The position numbers and the translations under genes were made by a program. 64,000 nucleotides of DNA from an uncultured Bacilli bacterium (lineage in GTDB: Bacteria > Bacillota_I > Bacilli_A > RF39 > UBA660): positions 1-64,000 of the forward strand of contig CAKOSH010000005.1 of the NCBI GenBank assembly GCA_934102215.1, written 5' to 3'. The notes beneath the pieces were generated by a model. The model did no database searches. It saw nothing but the letters and a program-made list of their open reading frames with translations, and was not told the DNA's origin. How positions within the stretch are numbered: position 1 is the first letter of the stretch; every line of letters starts with the position of its first letter. Below are positions 6,334 to 15,725 of this stretch, in pieces.

Positions 6334-9264
6334 ATGTACATTAAAAATATAAAATTACATGGATTTAAGAGTTTTGCTGATAAGATTGATATAGAATTTG
6401 ATGAGTTTTTTACTGGTATAGTTGGGCCTAATGGATCAGGCAAAAGTAATATAGTTGATGCGATAAAATGGGTTCTTGGAGAACAAAGTGTTAAGACATT
6501 AAGAGGAAGTAATAATATGACTGATGTAATATTTAGTGGATCATCTTCAAGACCTGCATCTAATTATGCATCAGTAACACTTGTATTTGATAATAGTGAT
6601 AGGACACTTAATATAGATTTTAATGAAGTTGCTGTAAAAAGAATAGTATATAAAACAGGAGAAAATGAATACTATCTTAATCAAGAAAGATGTAGACTTA
6701 AGGATATAACTGACTTATTTATGGATAGTAGAAGTAGTAAAGAATCATTTAATATAGTTCCACAAAATAAAATAGATCAAATATTAAGTGAGAAGCCTGA
6801 AGAAAGAAGAATTATATTTGAAGATGCATCTGGTGTTCTTAAATATAAAAGGCGTAAAGAAGAAAGTTTATCAAAATTATCTAAGACACATGATAACATC
6901 GAAAGAATAAACTTAATAATACGTGAAAATAGTGAAAACTTAGAACCACTTAGTGTGTCAGCTAAAAAAGCACGTGAATATAAAGAAGCATTAAATGAAC
7001 TAGAAAGTGTTGAAATAGCATTAATTGCTAAAGATATAAATACATATAGTGAAGAAATAGAAATAAAGAAAGATAAGAAACTTAAGAAAGAAGAAGAATT
7101 ATCACTAATTGATACAGATAACACTAAGGATAGTACTGAAGTAGAAAAGATTAAAGTTAATATTCTTGATTTAGACAATAAAATAAAAGAAACAAGTACT
7201 AATATATTTAAAATCAATGAAAATTTAATTGAACTTAGTAACAAGAAAACACTACTTATGGAGAGAATTAAATATGATAAAGAGAGTAATGAAGTACAAA
7301 ATAATTTAATATTACTTAAAGATAAAGAAGGTTCTCTTAATAATTTAATATCATCATTAAAGTTTGATCTAGGAAGTCTTAAAAATAATAAGAATGATTT
7401 AGATAATAAAGTACTTGATAATAATAATGTATATAAAGAAGTATTAAATGAACGTGAAAAAGTTAATTTTGAACTTAATAGTGAACGTAAGAGATTAATT
7501 GAAACTAAAAATAAAATTGATATTCTTGAAAGTAATATATCTAATATGAGTAAGATACCTTATGCAGTTAAAGCAATAGTAGGCAATCCTACTTTAAGAG
7601 GAATACATGATATTATAGCAAACGTAATTGATACTGATAAAGAATATTCTACTATGCTTGATGTAGCTCTTGGTGCTAGTGCTAATAACATAATTACTAA
7701 TGATGAAATGTGTGCTAAAGAAGCAATTGAATACTTAAAAAGTCATAATAAAGGAAGAGCAACTTTCTTCCCATTAAATGTTATAAAACCTAAGAGTGTA
7801 GATCCTGAAACACTTAAAAGTATATCTAACATTATTGGATTTGTAGGTATTGCAAGTGACTTAGTTACATATGATACTAAATATTATAACATTGTAATGA
7901 ATCAGCTTGGCAATATTATAGTAGCTCGTGATATATCTACTGCTATAGCAATATCTAAAAAGATTAATCATAAATATAGAGTAATATCACTTGATGGAGA
8001 AATAATACATGTTGGTGGTATTATGACAGGTGGTAGTGTTAAAAATAATAATTCATATATAACAGATAAATATGAACTAGAAAGATTAAAATTAGTACTT
8101 GATAATATAACTAATAATATTAAAGATTTAGATGTTAAACTTGATAATAAAGATAAAGAACTAGAAATCATTAAGAATAAGAATTATAGTATCAATATTG
8201 AAATAATTAAAGTTAATGAAGAAATTAATAATAAAGTTATTTTACTACGTGAAAAGGTTAGTGAACTTGAAAGCATTAATAATGAAATAAAGAATCTTAC
8301 TGATGATTCACTTGATAATGAACTTAATAATATAATAAGTGAGTACTATGAAAATGAAAAAGTTAAGAGTGAACAAGAAAAGTTACTTGATAAATATAAT
8401 AGTGAAAAGAATGAACTTAATATTACTCTTAATAATTTAGAATCATCTATTAGAAAGTCTAATCAAGAATATATATCTTTAAAGAATGATATAAATAGTT
8501 TAGAAATAGATATTACTAAACTTAATATGAATTTAGATAATTTATTAAATCGTTTAAGTGAAGACTATAATTTAGGATATGAAAGAGCTAGAAGTGAATA
8601 TACTCTTGAAATAGAAGAGAGTGTTGCTCGTGAAAAAGTAAGTGCTTTAAGAAGAAAGATTAAATCTCTTGGTGATGTTAATTTAGGTAGTATTGATGAA
8701 TATGATAGAATATATAAAAGAGTTACTTTCTTAACTAAACAAAAGGAAGATCTTGAAAAGAGTCAAAATGATTTACTTAATATTATTAATGAAATGGATG
8801 AAGTAATGAAAGACAAGTTTATTACATCATTTAATAATATAAATACTGAATTTGGAAAAGTGTTTAAGACATTATTTAAAGGTGGAAGTGCTCACTTAGA
8901 ACTTACAGACCCTGATAATATTCTTGAAACTGGTATTGATATTATTGCTATACCTCCTGGTAAAAATAAAAAACCAATTAGTTTACTTTCTGGTGGAGAA
9001 AGAACCATGACAGCAATAAGTCTATTATTCTCAATAATGAATCTTGAAAAAGTACCATTTGTAATACTTGATGAAGTTGAAAGTGCACTTGATGAAAATA
9101 ACGCTACTATATTTGGTGAATATTTAGATAATTATAAGAATAAAACTCAATTACTTGTTATAACACATAAAAAGAAAACAATGGAATTCTTAGATAAATT
9201 ATATGGTATAACTATGCAAGAGAGTGGAGTAAGTAAAATAGTAAGTGTCAAATTAGAGGATTAA
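6334..9264 (+). CDS. smc: chromosome segregation protein SMC (short-armed)
   Basis: Condensin ATPase that organises and segregates the chromosome with ScpA/ScpB. Walker A GPNGSGKS at residues 31-38, a hinge around 410-530 (KGRATFFPL inside), signature LSGGERT at 885 and Walker B FVILDE near 910 are all present, with long Lys/Glu/Asn-rich coiled-coil segments between. At 976 residues it is about 200 shorter than the roughly 1,180-residue B. subtilis-type protein; the missing length is in the coiled arms, heads and hinge look complete. Start ATG 6334 behind GTGGTGA, driven by an extended -10 at 6291-6299. The gene stands alone. Confidence 0.95.
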   Translation: MYIKNIKLHGFKSFADKIDIEFDEFFTGIVGPNGSGKSNIVDAIKWVLGEQSVKTLRGSNNMTDVIFSGSSSRPASNYASVTLVFDNSDRTLNIDFNEVAVKRIVYKTGENEYYLNQERCRLKDITDLFMDSRSSKESFNIVPQNKIDQILSEKPEERRIIFEDASGVLKYKRRKEESLSKLSKTHDNIERINLIIRENSENLEPLSVSAKKAREYKEALNELESVEIALIAKDINTYSEEIEIKKDKKLKKEEELSLIDTDNTKDSTEVEKIKVNILDLDNKIKETSTNIFKINENLIELSNKKTLLMERIKYDKESNEVQNNLILLKDKEGSLNNLISSLKFDLGSLKNNKNDLDNKVLDNNNVYKEVLNEREKVNFELNSERKRLIETKNKIDILESNISNMSKIPYAVKAIVGNPTLRGIHDIIANVIDTDKEYSTMLDVALGASANNIITNDEMCAKEAIEYLKSHNKGRATFFPLNVIKPKSVDPETLKSISNIIGFVGIASDLVTYDTKYYNIVMNQLGNIIVARDISTAIAISKKINHKYRVISLDGEIIHVGGIMTGGSVKNNNSYITDKYELERLKLVLDNITNNIKDLDVKLDNKDKELEIIKNKNYSINIEIIKVNEEINNKVILLREKVSELESINNEIKNLTDDSLDNELNNIISEYYENEKVKSEQEKLLDKYNSEKNELNITLNNLESSIRKSNQEYISLKNDINSLEIDITKLNMNLDNLLNRLSEDYNLGYERARSEYTLEIEESVAREKVSALRRKIKSLGDVNLGSIDEYDRIYKRVTFLTKQKEDLEKSQNDLLNIINEMDEVMKDKFITSFNNINTEFGKVFKTLFKGGSAHLELTDPDNILETGIDIIAIPPGKNKKPISLLSGGERTMTAISLLFSIMNLEKVPFVILDEVESALDENNATIFGEYLDNYKNKTQLLVITHKKKTMEFLDKLYGITMQESGVSKIVSVKLED

Positions 9265-9275
9265 GTCCTCTTTTT
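9255..9275 (+). terminator. smc terminator overlapping the stop codon
   Basis: AGAGGA (9255-9260) pairs with TCCTCT (9266-9271) around the loop that contains the smc stop codon, followed by a T run. Confidence 0.8.
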
Positions 9276-9303
9276 AAATGTAAAATTTAATAAAAAAATA
9301 ATG

Positions 9304-10209
9304 CTAATTAATAACATTATTTTCTTTTAATATATTTTCTATTTCTTGTATTGATTTAACTCCAACTATATCACTTATTTTAGATGCATTAGAAGTAATT
9401 ATTCCATAGAAATCATTTATATTTTTAATATTATACATATATTCTAAATATTTTAAATCTGTACTATTAAGTGTTTCATAATCTATCCAACTTAATTCTA
9501 TTTTATTGTTTTCTGCTACACTTGATATATCTGTTTTATATCTTGCATAGTTTTCATTACTTGTTTTACCAATTATTGTTATCATATTTTCTGTTGTATT
9601 TATTTTTGATTGCAAATTTTGAATAGTAGATGATGTATCATTTATATTAGGTGGTGTATTATTTAATGATGAACCGGTTATTACTGCATTTAAATTTATT
9701 TTAACTGTAGTAGTTGTTCCTGAATCACTTATGTTTACTCCTTGTAGAACTGATGTACTATAGAAGTAATCATATTGATAATTCTTAAATACTTCACCTT
9801 CAGGACGACCATTTTTTACTACAACTGCATCTATCATAAATCTAGCAACGCTTATACTGACATCTTTATCGGCACTATTATTTCCATATTGCATAACTAT
9901 AGTTCCAATACCAATTGAGTCATCATATACAAAGTCATAAGAAGCATCTATTGCATCAGTTTTATATCTAACAGTTATTTTATCATCTTTAAGTTTTGCT
10001 TTTATATCAATACCAGCATCTCTATATCTTTGTATAGTAGCTAAATTATTAAACGAATCATTAATAGGTTTTAATTCTTTTCTAATTTTACCATGAGTGC
10101 CAATACCATTCATGTATAACCCAATGCCAGCAGAGGATAAAACAACCATTATTATCCATATTGTTCCCCAAAATATCAACCTTGCTTTATTTTCTTTTTT
10201 CATATCCAT
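9304..10209 (-). CDS. membrane-anchored hypothetical protein
   Basis: About 302 residues. Start ATG 10209 directly follows AGGTGA; an ATG six bases later (10203) is equally possible. One transmembrane helix near the N-terminus (IFWGTIWIIMVVLSSAGIGLY) is followed by a long domain presumed extracellular. The last third (ENMITIIGKTSNENYARYKT...) alternates strand and helix in a way that recalls a thioredoxin-like fold, but no CxxC is present. A Pro/Asn/Thr linker (NTPPNINDTSSTIQ) separates two halves. No family recognised. It is the last gene of a minus-strand pair with def. Confidence 0.55.
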   Translation of the reverse strand: MDMKKENKARLIFWGTIWIIMVVLSSAGIGLYMNGIGTHGKIRKELKPINDSFNNLATIQRYRDAGIDIKAKLKDDKITVRYKTDAIDASYDFVYDDSIGIGTIVMQYGNNSADKDVSISVARFMIDAVVVKNGRPEGEVFKNYQYDYFYSTSVLQGVNISDSGTTTTVKINLNAVITGSSLNNTPPNINDTSSTIQNLQSKINTTENMITIIGKTSNENYARYKTDISSVAENNKIELSWIDYETLNSTDLKYLEYMYNIKNINDFYGIITSNASKISDIVGVKSIQEIENILKENNVIN

Positions 10210-10267
10210 TTTCACCTATAATAATTATAAAATATTAAATTTAAAAAGTAAATATAAATAATTAAAT

Positions 10268-10292
10268 TAAAAAGAGAGTTTATATCGCTCTC
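10268..10292 (-). terminator. def terminator
   Basis: Read on the minus strand, GAGAG (10292-10288) pairs with CTCTC (10278-10274) and is followed by five to six T residues. It overlaps the end of def. Confidence 0.7.
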
Positions 10293-10831
10293 ATATTCTC
10301 TTGATTTTTAAATGGATTTTTAGGATCAATTTTATCTACAAACATAATACCATTTAAATGATCTATTTCATGTTGAAATGCTACTGCTATTTCTTCACGA
10401 ACTCTTTTTACTATCTCGTTGCCTTCTTCGTCATAGTATTTAACTGTTATTCTAGCATATCTAGGTACTATGCCTTCAACATATCTATTAACACTTAAAC
10501 ATCCTTCTCCCTCTTCAACATATATAAGCTCTTCACTATTAGAAACTATTTCAGGATTAATAACTCTATATTCTTCAAATGTTCCATCATCTTTTTTATA
10601 TGAAATAACAAAGAATCTTTTAAGAACACCAAGTTGTACAGCAGCAAGACCCATACCAGCTCTAATGTTATTCTTTTCAGCATATTCTTCATCTTGACTT
10701 AATCTTAGATACATTATCATATCATTGATTAATGATTTGTCATCTGCATTTAATGGAAAAGTTATTTTTTTACTTTTTTCTCTTAATATTTTAGACTTTT
10801 TTTCATCTAATATATCACTTTGTCTAAACAT
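10280..10831 (-). CDS. def: peptide deformylase
   Basis: Fe/Zn metalloenzyme that removes the formyl group from nascent proteins. All three motifs are visible: GMGLAAVQLG (motif 1), EGCLSV (motif 2, metal-binding Cys) and QHEIDHLNG (motif 3, two metal-binding His and the catalytic Glu). 183 residues with a slightly extended N-terminus, as in Bacilli-type PDF2. Start ATG 10831 is preceded by GGAGGAAG; an upstream in-frame ATG at 10879 lies before this site and is rejected. Confidence 0.96.
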   Translation of the reverse strand: MFRQSDILDEKKSKILREKSKKITFPLNADDKSLINDMIMYLRLSQDEEYAEKNNIRAGMGLAAVQLGVLKRFFVISYKKDDGTFEEYRVINPEIVSNSEELIYVEEGEGCLSVNRYVEGIVPRYARITVKYYDEEGNEIVKRVREEIAVAFQHEIDHLNGIMFVDKIDPKNPFKNQENMRAI

Positions 10832-10947
10832 ACTTCTTCCTCCATGCAATATTTTACCAAAAATGATTAATAATATCAAATTTTATTGAAAAATTTAATT
10901 ATTAATTATATAATTATTATAGATTAAGAAAGTAGGTTAGGATTTTT

Positions 10948-12432
10948 ATGAATAAAACTAGTTTAGGAACTATTATTGCTTCTATTGGTGTTATTATTAT
11001 TTTAGCATTAATGGCTGTTGCTACTTATGCTTATTTTGGATTAGAAATTGAAGGTGAAGGAAAGGATATGACTATTCAAACTTTCAATAAGAATATGGAA
11101 ATTACTTATACTGATACAAGTAATGTTACTCTTGTTAATGCATATACTGGTGAATCTATAAGTAAGACTTTTACTGTTAAGAATACTGGTGATGTTGATG
11201 TTTATTATAATGTTGTTCTTGAAAATGTAGTTAATAATTTTGAAGTTCCAGAAGAACTTGTTTATACTATTACTGAAACAGGCGGTAATGCTTCAAGAAC
11301 ACAAACAGCAATTCCTACAACTGATAGTACACTTCTTAGTGATATAAAAATTACTGCTGGTGATACTCATTATTTTGTAATGCAAATAACTTTTTTAGAA
11401 AAAGATACTGATCAATCATATAATATGAATAAAACTTTTTCTTCTAATATAAATATTGTTCCTAGTTCAAATTCTAGTGAACTTATGAAACAAAACACTA
11501 ATACATTAGGTTACAAAGTACTTGAATCTGCGATTAATGGTTCAAGTACTTTAACTTATAACGCAGAACTTCAAGATGGAGTATATTTCACTAATAATAA
11601 TATTAATGGTGATAGAACTGTTTATTTAAAAGGCTCTAACTCACTTAATAATAATGTTTTTTTTGGTGGCTTTTGTTGGAAAATAGTAAGAAGTAATGTT
11701 TATGGAAATGTTAGATTAATTTATAATGGTGTACTTACTGATGGAGTTTGTATTAATGCTACTGGGGAAAACGCTTCTATTGGAAGTAGCACATTTAATG
11801 ATAGTGCTAACTATAATGCATATGTTGGATATATGTATGGTAGTCCTAATAGTGCTAGCTATAGTGATGAACATAAGAATACTAATAGTAGTAAAATTAA
11901 AACTTTACTTGAGAATTGGTACGCTAATAATTTAAGTAAATATAGTAATTATATTGAAAATGATATTTATTGTAATAATAGAAGTATGAATAGTTTTAAG
12001 GTTAATAATGTGAAATATTCTACTGATGGATATGGTAATTTAAATACAGGTTATCAATCAAAATATAATATTAGTATAAAACAAATACCTTCATATGATT
12101 GTCCTAATATTTCTGATAGGTTTAGTGTTAAAAGTGGCTTAAATACTTATCCTGTTGGATTATTAACAGCTGAAGAAGCAATGTTTGCTGGTATTAATGA
12201 AAGTTCAAATTTGAATAATAATTATTTATATATTGGAGATACTTATTGGACTATGTCACCTGCATATTTTAATGGTACTAATGCATATAATTATGTAGTG
12301 CAAAATGGTAAACTTAATGTTATGACTGTTAATAGTAATGCTTTAGTAAGACCAGTAATTACACTTAAAAATAGTGTTAAATTATTAAATGGAAATGGAA
12401 GTTTGACTAGTCCATATAGAGTTATAGAGTAG
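10948..12432 (+). CDS. TasA/CalY-like secreted surface protein
   Basis: 494 residues. The N-terminal hydrophobic helix ends in ATYAYFGLE, the SipW-dependent signal type of TasA/camelysin relatives, followed by a beta-rich region with SKTFTVKNTGDVDVYYNVVL (about 72-91), the conserved strand pair of that family. The C-terminal 280 residues form a separate domain rich in Asn, Ser and Tyr containing GGFCWKIVR, YWTMSPAYF and a final VRPVITLKN...SPYRVIE, a module repeatedly seen in gut Firmicute surface proteins. Start ATG 10948 behind AGGTTAGGA. Nine bases separate it from cvpA, so co-transcription is likely. Ligand or fibre function is unknown. Confidence 0.7.
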   Translation: MNKTSLGTIIASIGVIIILALMAVATYAYFGLEIEGEGKDMTIQTFNKNMEITYTDTSNVTLVNAYTGESISKTFTVKNTGDVDVYYNVVLENVVNNFEVPEELVYTITETGGNASRTQTAIPTTDSTLLSDIKITAGDTHYFVMQITFLEKDTDQSYNMNKTFSSNINIVPSSNSSELMKQNTNTLGYKVLESAINGSSTLTYNAELQDGVYFTNNNINGDRTVYLKGSNSLNNNVFFGGFCWKIVRSNVYGNVRLIYNGVLTDGVCINATGENASIGSSTFNDSANYNAYVGYMYGSPNSASYSDEHKNTNSSKIKTLLENWYANNLSKYSNYIENDIYCNNRSMNSFKVNNVKYSTDGYGNLNTGYQSKYNISIKQIPSYDCPNISDRFSVKSGLNTYPVGLLTAEEAMFAGINESSNLNNNYLYIGDTYWTMSPAYFNGTNAYNYVVQNGKLNVMTVNSNALVRPVITLKNSVKLLNGNGSLTSPYRVIE

Positions 12433-12441
12433 GAGAAAATT

Positions 12442-13104
12442 ATGAACATATTAGATGCTTTAATAATAGTATTATTTATCCTTGGTATCATGGGAGGCAT
12501 GAGAAGAGGACTTATAAAAGAAACAGTTTTACTTGTTGGATTAATATTTATAATAGTAGTTGCTTTTTATTTTCGTACACCAATTGCTACATTTATGTAT
12601 AAAACATTACCTTTTTTTGAATTTAGTGGTAAATTTCAGGGTGTTGCGATATTAAATATATTACTTTACGAATTAATTGCATTCTTGATAATATTTTCTA
12701 TATTATATTTAATATTACGTATATTATTAAAAGTAACAGGCTTAATTGAAAAAATATTAAAAGCAACAATAATACTTGGAATATTTTCAAGAATAGGTGG
12801 TGCGATAGTTGGATTCATTGAAAGTTATGTAATTATATTTATTATATTATTTATATTTAGTCAACCATTCTTAAAAATAACTGGTATAGATGATTCTAAA
12901 GTTGGTAAGTTTATATTAAATAATACACCTGTTATGACACCTGCTGTTAGTAATATTAAAAATGCTACCGAAGATTTAGTAGAACTAATGACTAAATCTA
13001 AAGGTGAAAAATTTAATAATGAAGCGATAGACTTATTTATTAAATATGATATAATAACTCGTGAAAACGTTGATTTATTAAAAGAGAAAGGAAAATTAAA
13101 ATGA
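12442..13104 (+). CDS. CvpA family membrane protein
   Basis: Four hydrophobic helices in the N-terminal 150 residues with the family features ILDALIIVLF and GGMRRGLIKE near the start and SRIGGAIVGF in the middle; the C-terminal 60 residues are soluble. CvpA proteins (colicin V production family) sit in the cytoplasmic membrane and influence envelope homeostasis; the molecular role is not established. Start ATG 12442 behind TAGGAGA. Its stop overlaps the trxA start (ATGA), so the two are translationally coupled. Confidence 0.8.
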   Translation: MNILDALIIVLFILGIMGGMRRGLIKETVLLVGLIFIIVVAFYFRTPIATFMYKTLPFFEFSGKFQGVAILNILLYELIAFLIIFSILYLILRILLKVTGLIEKILKATIILGIFSRIGGAIVGFIESYVIIFIILFIFSQPFLKITGIDDSKVGKFILNNTPVMTPAVSNIKNATEDLVELMTKSKGEKFNNEAIDLFIKYDIITRENVDLLKEKGKLK

Positions 13105-13394
13105 TACATTTAGAAAATGATGATTTAAATAGTGTTATAAGTAGTGGTAATTATTTGGTAGATTTCTATGCTGAATGGTGTGGACCTTGTAAAATGCTTG
13201 CTCCTGTTCTTGAAAGTATAAGTGATAAAATTAATATAGTGAAAGTAGATATTGATAAATTACCTAAACTAACAGAAGAATATAGAATAATGAGTGTACC
13301 AACTTTAATATTCTTTAAAGATGGCAAAAAGATAAAAGAAGTAGTTGGATTTCAAACTGAAGAAGAATTAATGGAAATTATAAATAAAATGTAA
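13101..13394 (+). CDS. trxA: thioredoxin
   Basis: 97-residue disulfide reductase with active site WCGPCK (about residues 27-32), the cis-proline loop (MSVPTLIFF) and the terminal helix of the fold. Slightly short of the usual 105-108 residues, trimmed at the N-terminus. ATGA overlap with the CvpA gene; ribosome site AAAGGA inside the end of that gene. A canonical hairpin ends the transcript. Confidence 0.94.
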   Translation: MIHLENDDLNSVISSGNYLVDFYAEWCGPCKMLAPVLESISDKINIVKVDIDKLPKLTEEYRIMSVPTLIFFKDGKKIKEVVGFQTEEELMEIINKM

Positions 13395-13414
13395 TGCAGA
13401 TGTTGATTAATAGG

Positions 13415-13434
13415 GCACTAGAAATAGTGCTTTT
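13415..13434 (+). terminator. trxA terminator
   Basis: GCACTA (13415-13420), GAAA loop, TAGTGC (13425-13430), then TTTT. The same stem with a GAGA loop recurs after the BspA-like gene at 23640. Confidence 0.85.
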
Positions 13435-13438
13435 AATG

Positions 13439-13495
13439 TGATATAATCTTGTAGAAAGTTGAGGTGAATCACTAGGCTGTTTTCCTAGGTAGATT
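13439..13495 (+). promoter_or_regulatory. queA promoter and structured leader
   Basis: An extended -10 (TGATATAAT, about 13439-13447) predicts a start near 13454. The leader then holds a strong Shine-Dalgarno GAGGTG (13461-13466) that is 29 bases from the ATG, too far for normal use. The spacer folds on itself: AATC (13467-13470) pairs with GATT (13492-13495) and CTAGG (13472-13476) with CCTAG (13484-13488). The fold would bring the Shine-Dalgarno close to the ATG, or instead hide a second weak site (AGGTAG, 13487-13492). It does not match the preQ1-I consensus I know. A queuosine-precursor sensor is possible but unproven. Confidence 0.45.
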
Positions 13496-14542
13496 ATGGA
13501 TTATAAGAATATAGAAACTTATGATTATGATTTAGATGAATCTTTAATAGCACAAACTCCTATTAAAGAACGTGATCATTCTAAATTATTAGTCGTAAAT
13601 AGAAAAAATGGAAATTATAAAGATGAAGTATTTTATAATATTATAAATTATCTTCATAAAGGAGATGTATTAGTTTTAAATAATACTAAAGTATTACCAA
13701 GTAGAATTATTGGTTATAAGATTGATACTAATGCTAAAATTGAAGTATTATTACTTACTGATTTAGGTAATAATGTATGGGAATGTCTTGTTAGACCACA
13801 AAAAAGAGTACATATAGGTACTGTTATTGAGTTTGATAGTGAATTTACTTGTGAAGTAGTAGGTGTTTTTGATAATGGTATTACACATGTTAGACTTGAA
13901 TATAGTGGTATACTTGTTGAGCATTTAGACAAAGTTGGTGCGATGCCGCTTCCTCCTTATATACATGAAAAACTTAAAGATAATAGTCGTTATAATACAG
14001 TGTATGCTAAAAGAGAAGGTAGTGCTGCTGCTCCTACTGCTGGACTTCATTTTACTAATGAACTACTTGATCAAATAAAAGAAAAAGGTATTGAAGTACT
14101 ATATGTAACTCTTAATGTAGGATTAGGTACATTTAGACCTGTTAGTGAAAATGATATTACTCATCATGATATGCATAGTGAAACATATGAAATAAGTGAA
14201 GAAGTATGTAAAAGACTTAATCTTGCTAAAAAAGAAGGAAGAAGAATTATATGTGTTGGTACTACATCTATGAGAACATTAGAGGCTAACATAAGTAAAT
14301 ATGGAAGCTTTAAAGAGGCTCAAGAAGCTACAAGTATATTTATATATCCTCCATATCAATTTAAGTCATGTGATGCTTTAATTACTAATTTTCATTTACC
14401 AAAAAGTACACTTGTTATGCTTGTATCTGCTTTTAGCAGTGTTGACATTATAATGAATGCATATAGACACGCAATTGAAGAAAAATATAAATTCTTTAGT
14501 TTTGGAGATGCTATGTTTTTAACAGATGAGGAGGTAAAATAA
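13496..14542 (+). CDS. queA: S-adenosylmethionine:tRNA ribosyltransferase-isomerase
   Basis: Transfers and isomerises the ribosyl part of SAM onto 7-aminomethyl-7-deazaguanine in tRNA to make epoxyqueuosine. 348 residues, normal length. Family blocks: YDYDLDESLIAQTP at the N-terminus, GDVLVLNNTKVLPSR, EGSAAAPTAGLHFT, and VGLGTFRPV. ATG 13496 is the only start possible because a stop codon precedes it closely. It shares one base with tgt (TAATG), giving a two-gene queuosine operon controlled by the structured leader upstream. Confidence 0.95.
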   Translation: MDYKNIETYDYDLDESLIAQTPIKERDHSKLLVVNRKNGNYKDEVFYNIINYLHKGDVLVLNNTKVLPSRIIGYKIDTNAKIEVLLLTDLGNNVWECLVRPQKRVHIGTVIEFDSEFTCEVVGVFDNGITHVRLEYSGILVEHLDKVGAMPLPPYIHEKLKDNSRYNTVYAKREGSAAAPTAGLHFTNELLDQIKEKGIEVLYVTLNVGLGTFRPVSENDITHHDMHSETYEISEEVCKRLNLAKKEGRRIICVGTTSMRTLEANISKYGSFKEAQEATSIFIYPPYQFKSCDALITNFHLPKSTLVMLVSAFSSVDIIMNAYRHAIEEKYKFFSFGDAMFLTDEEVK

Positions 14543-15660
14543 TGGATTTACATTTTAAATTAATAAAAGAAACATCATATGGAGCAAGACTTGGTGAATT
14601 TAAGACACGCTGGGGAACACATAAAACACCAATGTTTATGCCAGTTGGAACACAAGCTACAGTTAAAACACTTAGCCCTGAAGAATTAAAGGATGCTGGG
14701 GCAGACGTTATATTATCAAATACATATCACTTATGGTTAAGACCTGGTGAAGATGTAGTTGATAATGCTGGCGGTCTTCATAATTTTATGAATTATAAAA
14801 CAGGTCCTATTCTTACTGACTGTGGTGGATTTCAAGTGTTTAGTTTAGCAAAGCCTAAGGATATAAGTGAAGAAGGAGTCAAATTTAAAAGTCATATTGA
14901 TGGAAGAAATTTATTTTTGACACCTGAAAAAAGTATTGAAATTCAAAATAAATTACATTCTGATATAATGATGAGTTTTGATGAATGTCCTCCTTATCCA
15001 GTTACTCATGAATATATGAAAAATAGTATTGAAAGAACACTTAGATGGATGAAAAGAAGTAAAGATGCTCATAAAGATCCTGAAAATCAAGCATTATTTG
15101 GTATTGTTCAAGGTGGAGAATTTGAAGATTTAAGAAAGTTTTCTGCAATTGAAACTGCTAAAATAGGTTTTGATGGGTATAGTGTAGGTGGAGTATCTGT
15201 CGGAGAAGACCCAGTAACCAAACTTAAAATGATAGAATATGCAACACCTTATCTACCTAAAGATAAAATAAGATACTTGATGGGAGTAGGAGAGCCAATT
15301 GATTTAATTGATGGTGTTATTCGTGGTATAGATATATTTGATTGTGTACTTCCAACTAGACTTGCTAGACATGGTAATGCACTTACTCATGATGGAAGAA
15401 CTAATCTTCGTAATGCAAGATTCATTAAAGACTTAGATCCAATAGAAAAAGATTGCGATTGTTATACATGTAAAAACTTCACTAAATCATACATAAGACA
15501 TTTACTTGTTGCTGATGAATCATTTGGTCAAAGACTAATATCAATTCATAATATAAGATTTTTAACACATTTAATGGAAGAAATAAGAGAACATATAGAA
15601 AAAGATGATTTATTAGAATTTAGAGAAGAATTTGTAAATAGATATAACAAAAAGAAGTAA
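14542..15660 (+). CDS. tgt: queuine/preQ1 tRNA-guanine transglycosylase
   Basis: Exchanges guanine-34 of GUN-anticodon tRNAs for preQ1. 372 residues. Visible: catalytic aspartate region LTDCGGFQVFSL, second aspartate in GIDIFDCVLPTR, and the zinc site CDCYTCKNF...H near the C-terminus (about residues 312-340). GAGGAGG precedes the start, which overlaps the queA stop by one base. Together with queA it supplies the last steps of queuosine insertion; precursor synthesis genes are not in this window. Confidence 0.96.
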   Translation: MDLHFKLIKETSYGARLGEFKTRWGTHKTPMFMPVGTQATVKTLSPEELKDAGADVILSNTYHLWLRPGEDVVDNAGGLHNFMNYKTGPILTDCGGFQVFSLAKPKDISEEGVKFKSHIDGRNLFLTPEKSIEIQNKLHSDIMMSFDECPPYPVTHEYMKNSIERTLRWMKRSKDAHKDPENQALFGIVQGGEFEDLRKFSAIETAKIGFDGYSVGGVSVGEDPVTKLKMIEYATPYLPKDKIRYLMGVGEPIDLIDGVIRGIDIFDCVLPTRLARHGNALTHDGRTNLRNARFIKDLDPIEKDCDCYTCKNFTKSYIRHLLVADESFGQRLISIHNIRFLTHLMEEIREHIEKDDLLEFREEFVNRYNKKK

Positions 15661-15684
15661 CTCACATTAGAATTGCTTCTTTTA
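15652..15684 (+). terminator. tgt terminator overlapping the stop codon
   Basis: AAGAAGTAA (15652-15660), which includes the tgt stop, pairs with TTGCTTCTT (15673-15681) with one G-T pair, followed by a T run. Confidence 0.7.
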
Positions 15685-15725
15685 TCTTGCTTAAATCCTA
15701 CTTAAATCTTACTTAAAATATTTAA

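Noticed and set aside
13439..13498. Known preQ1-I riboswitch before queA
   Set aside because: The A-rich tail and the conserved loop of preQ1-I are absent; only a hairpin is present.
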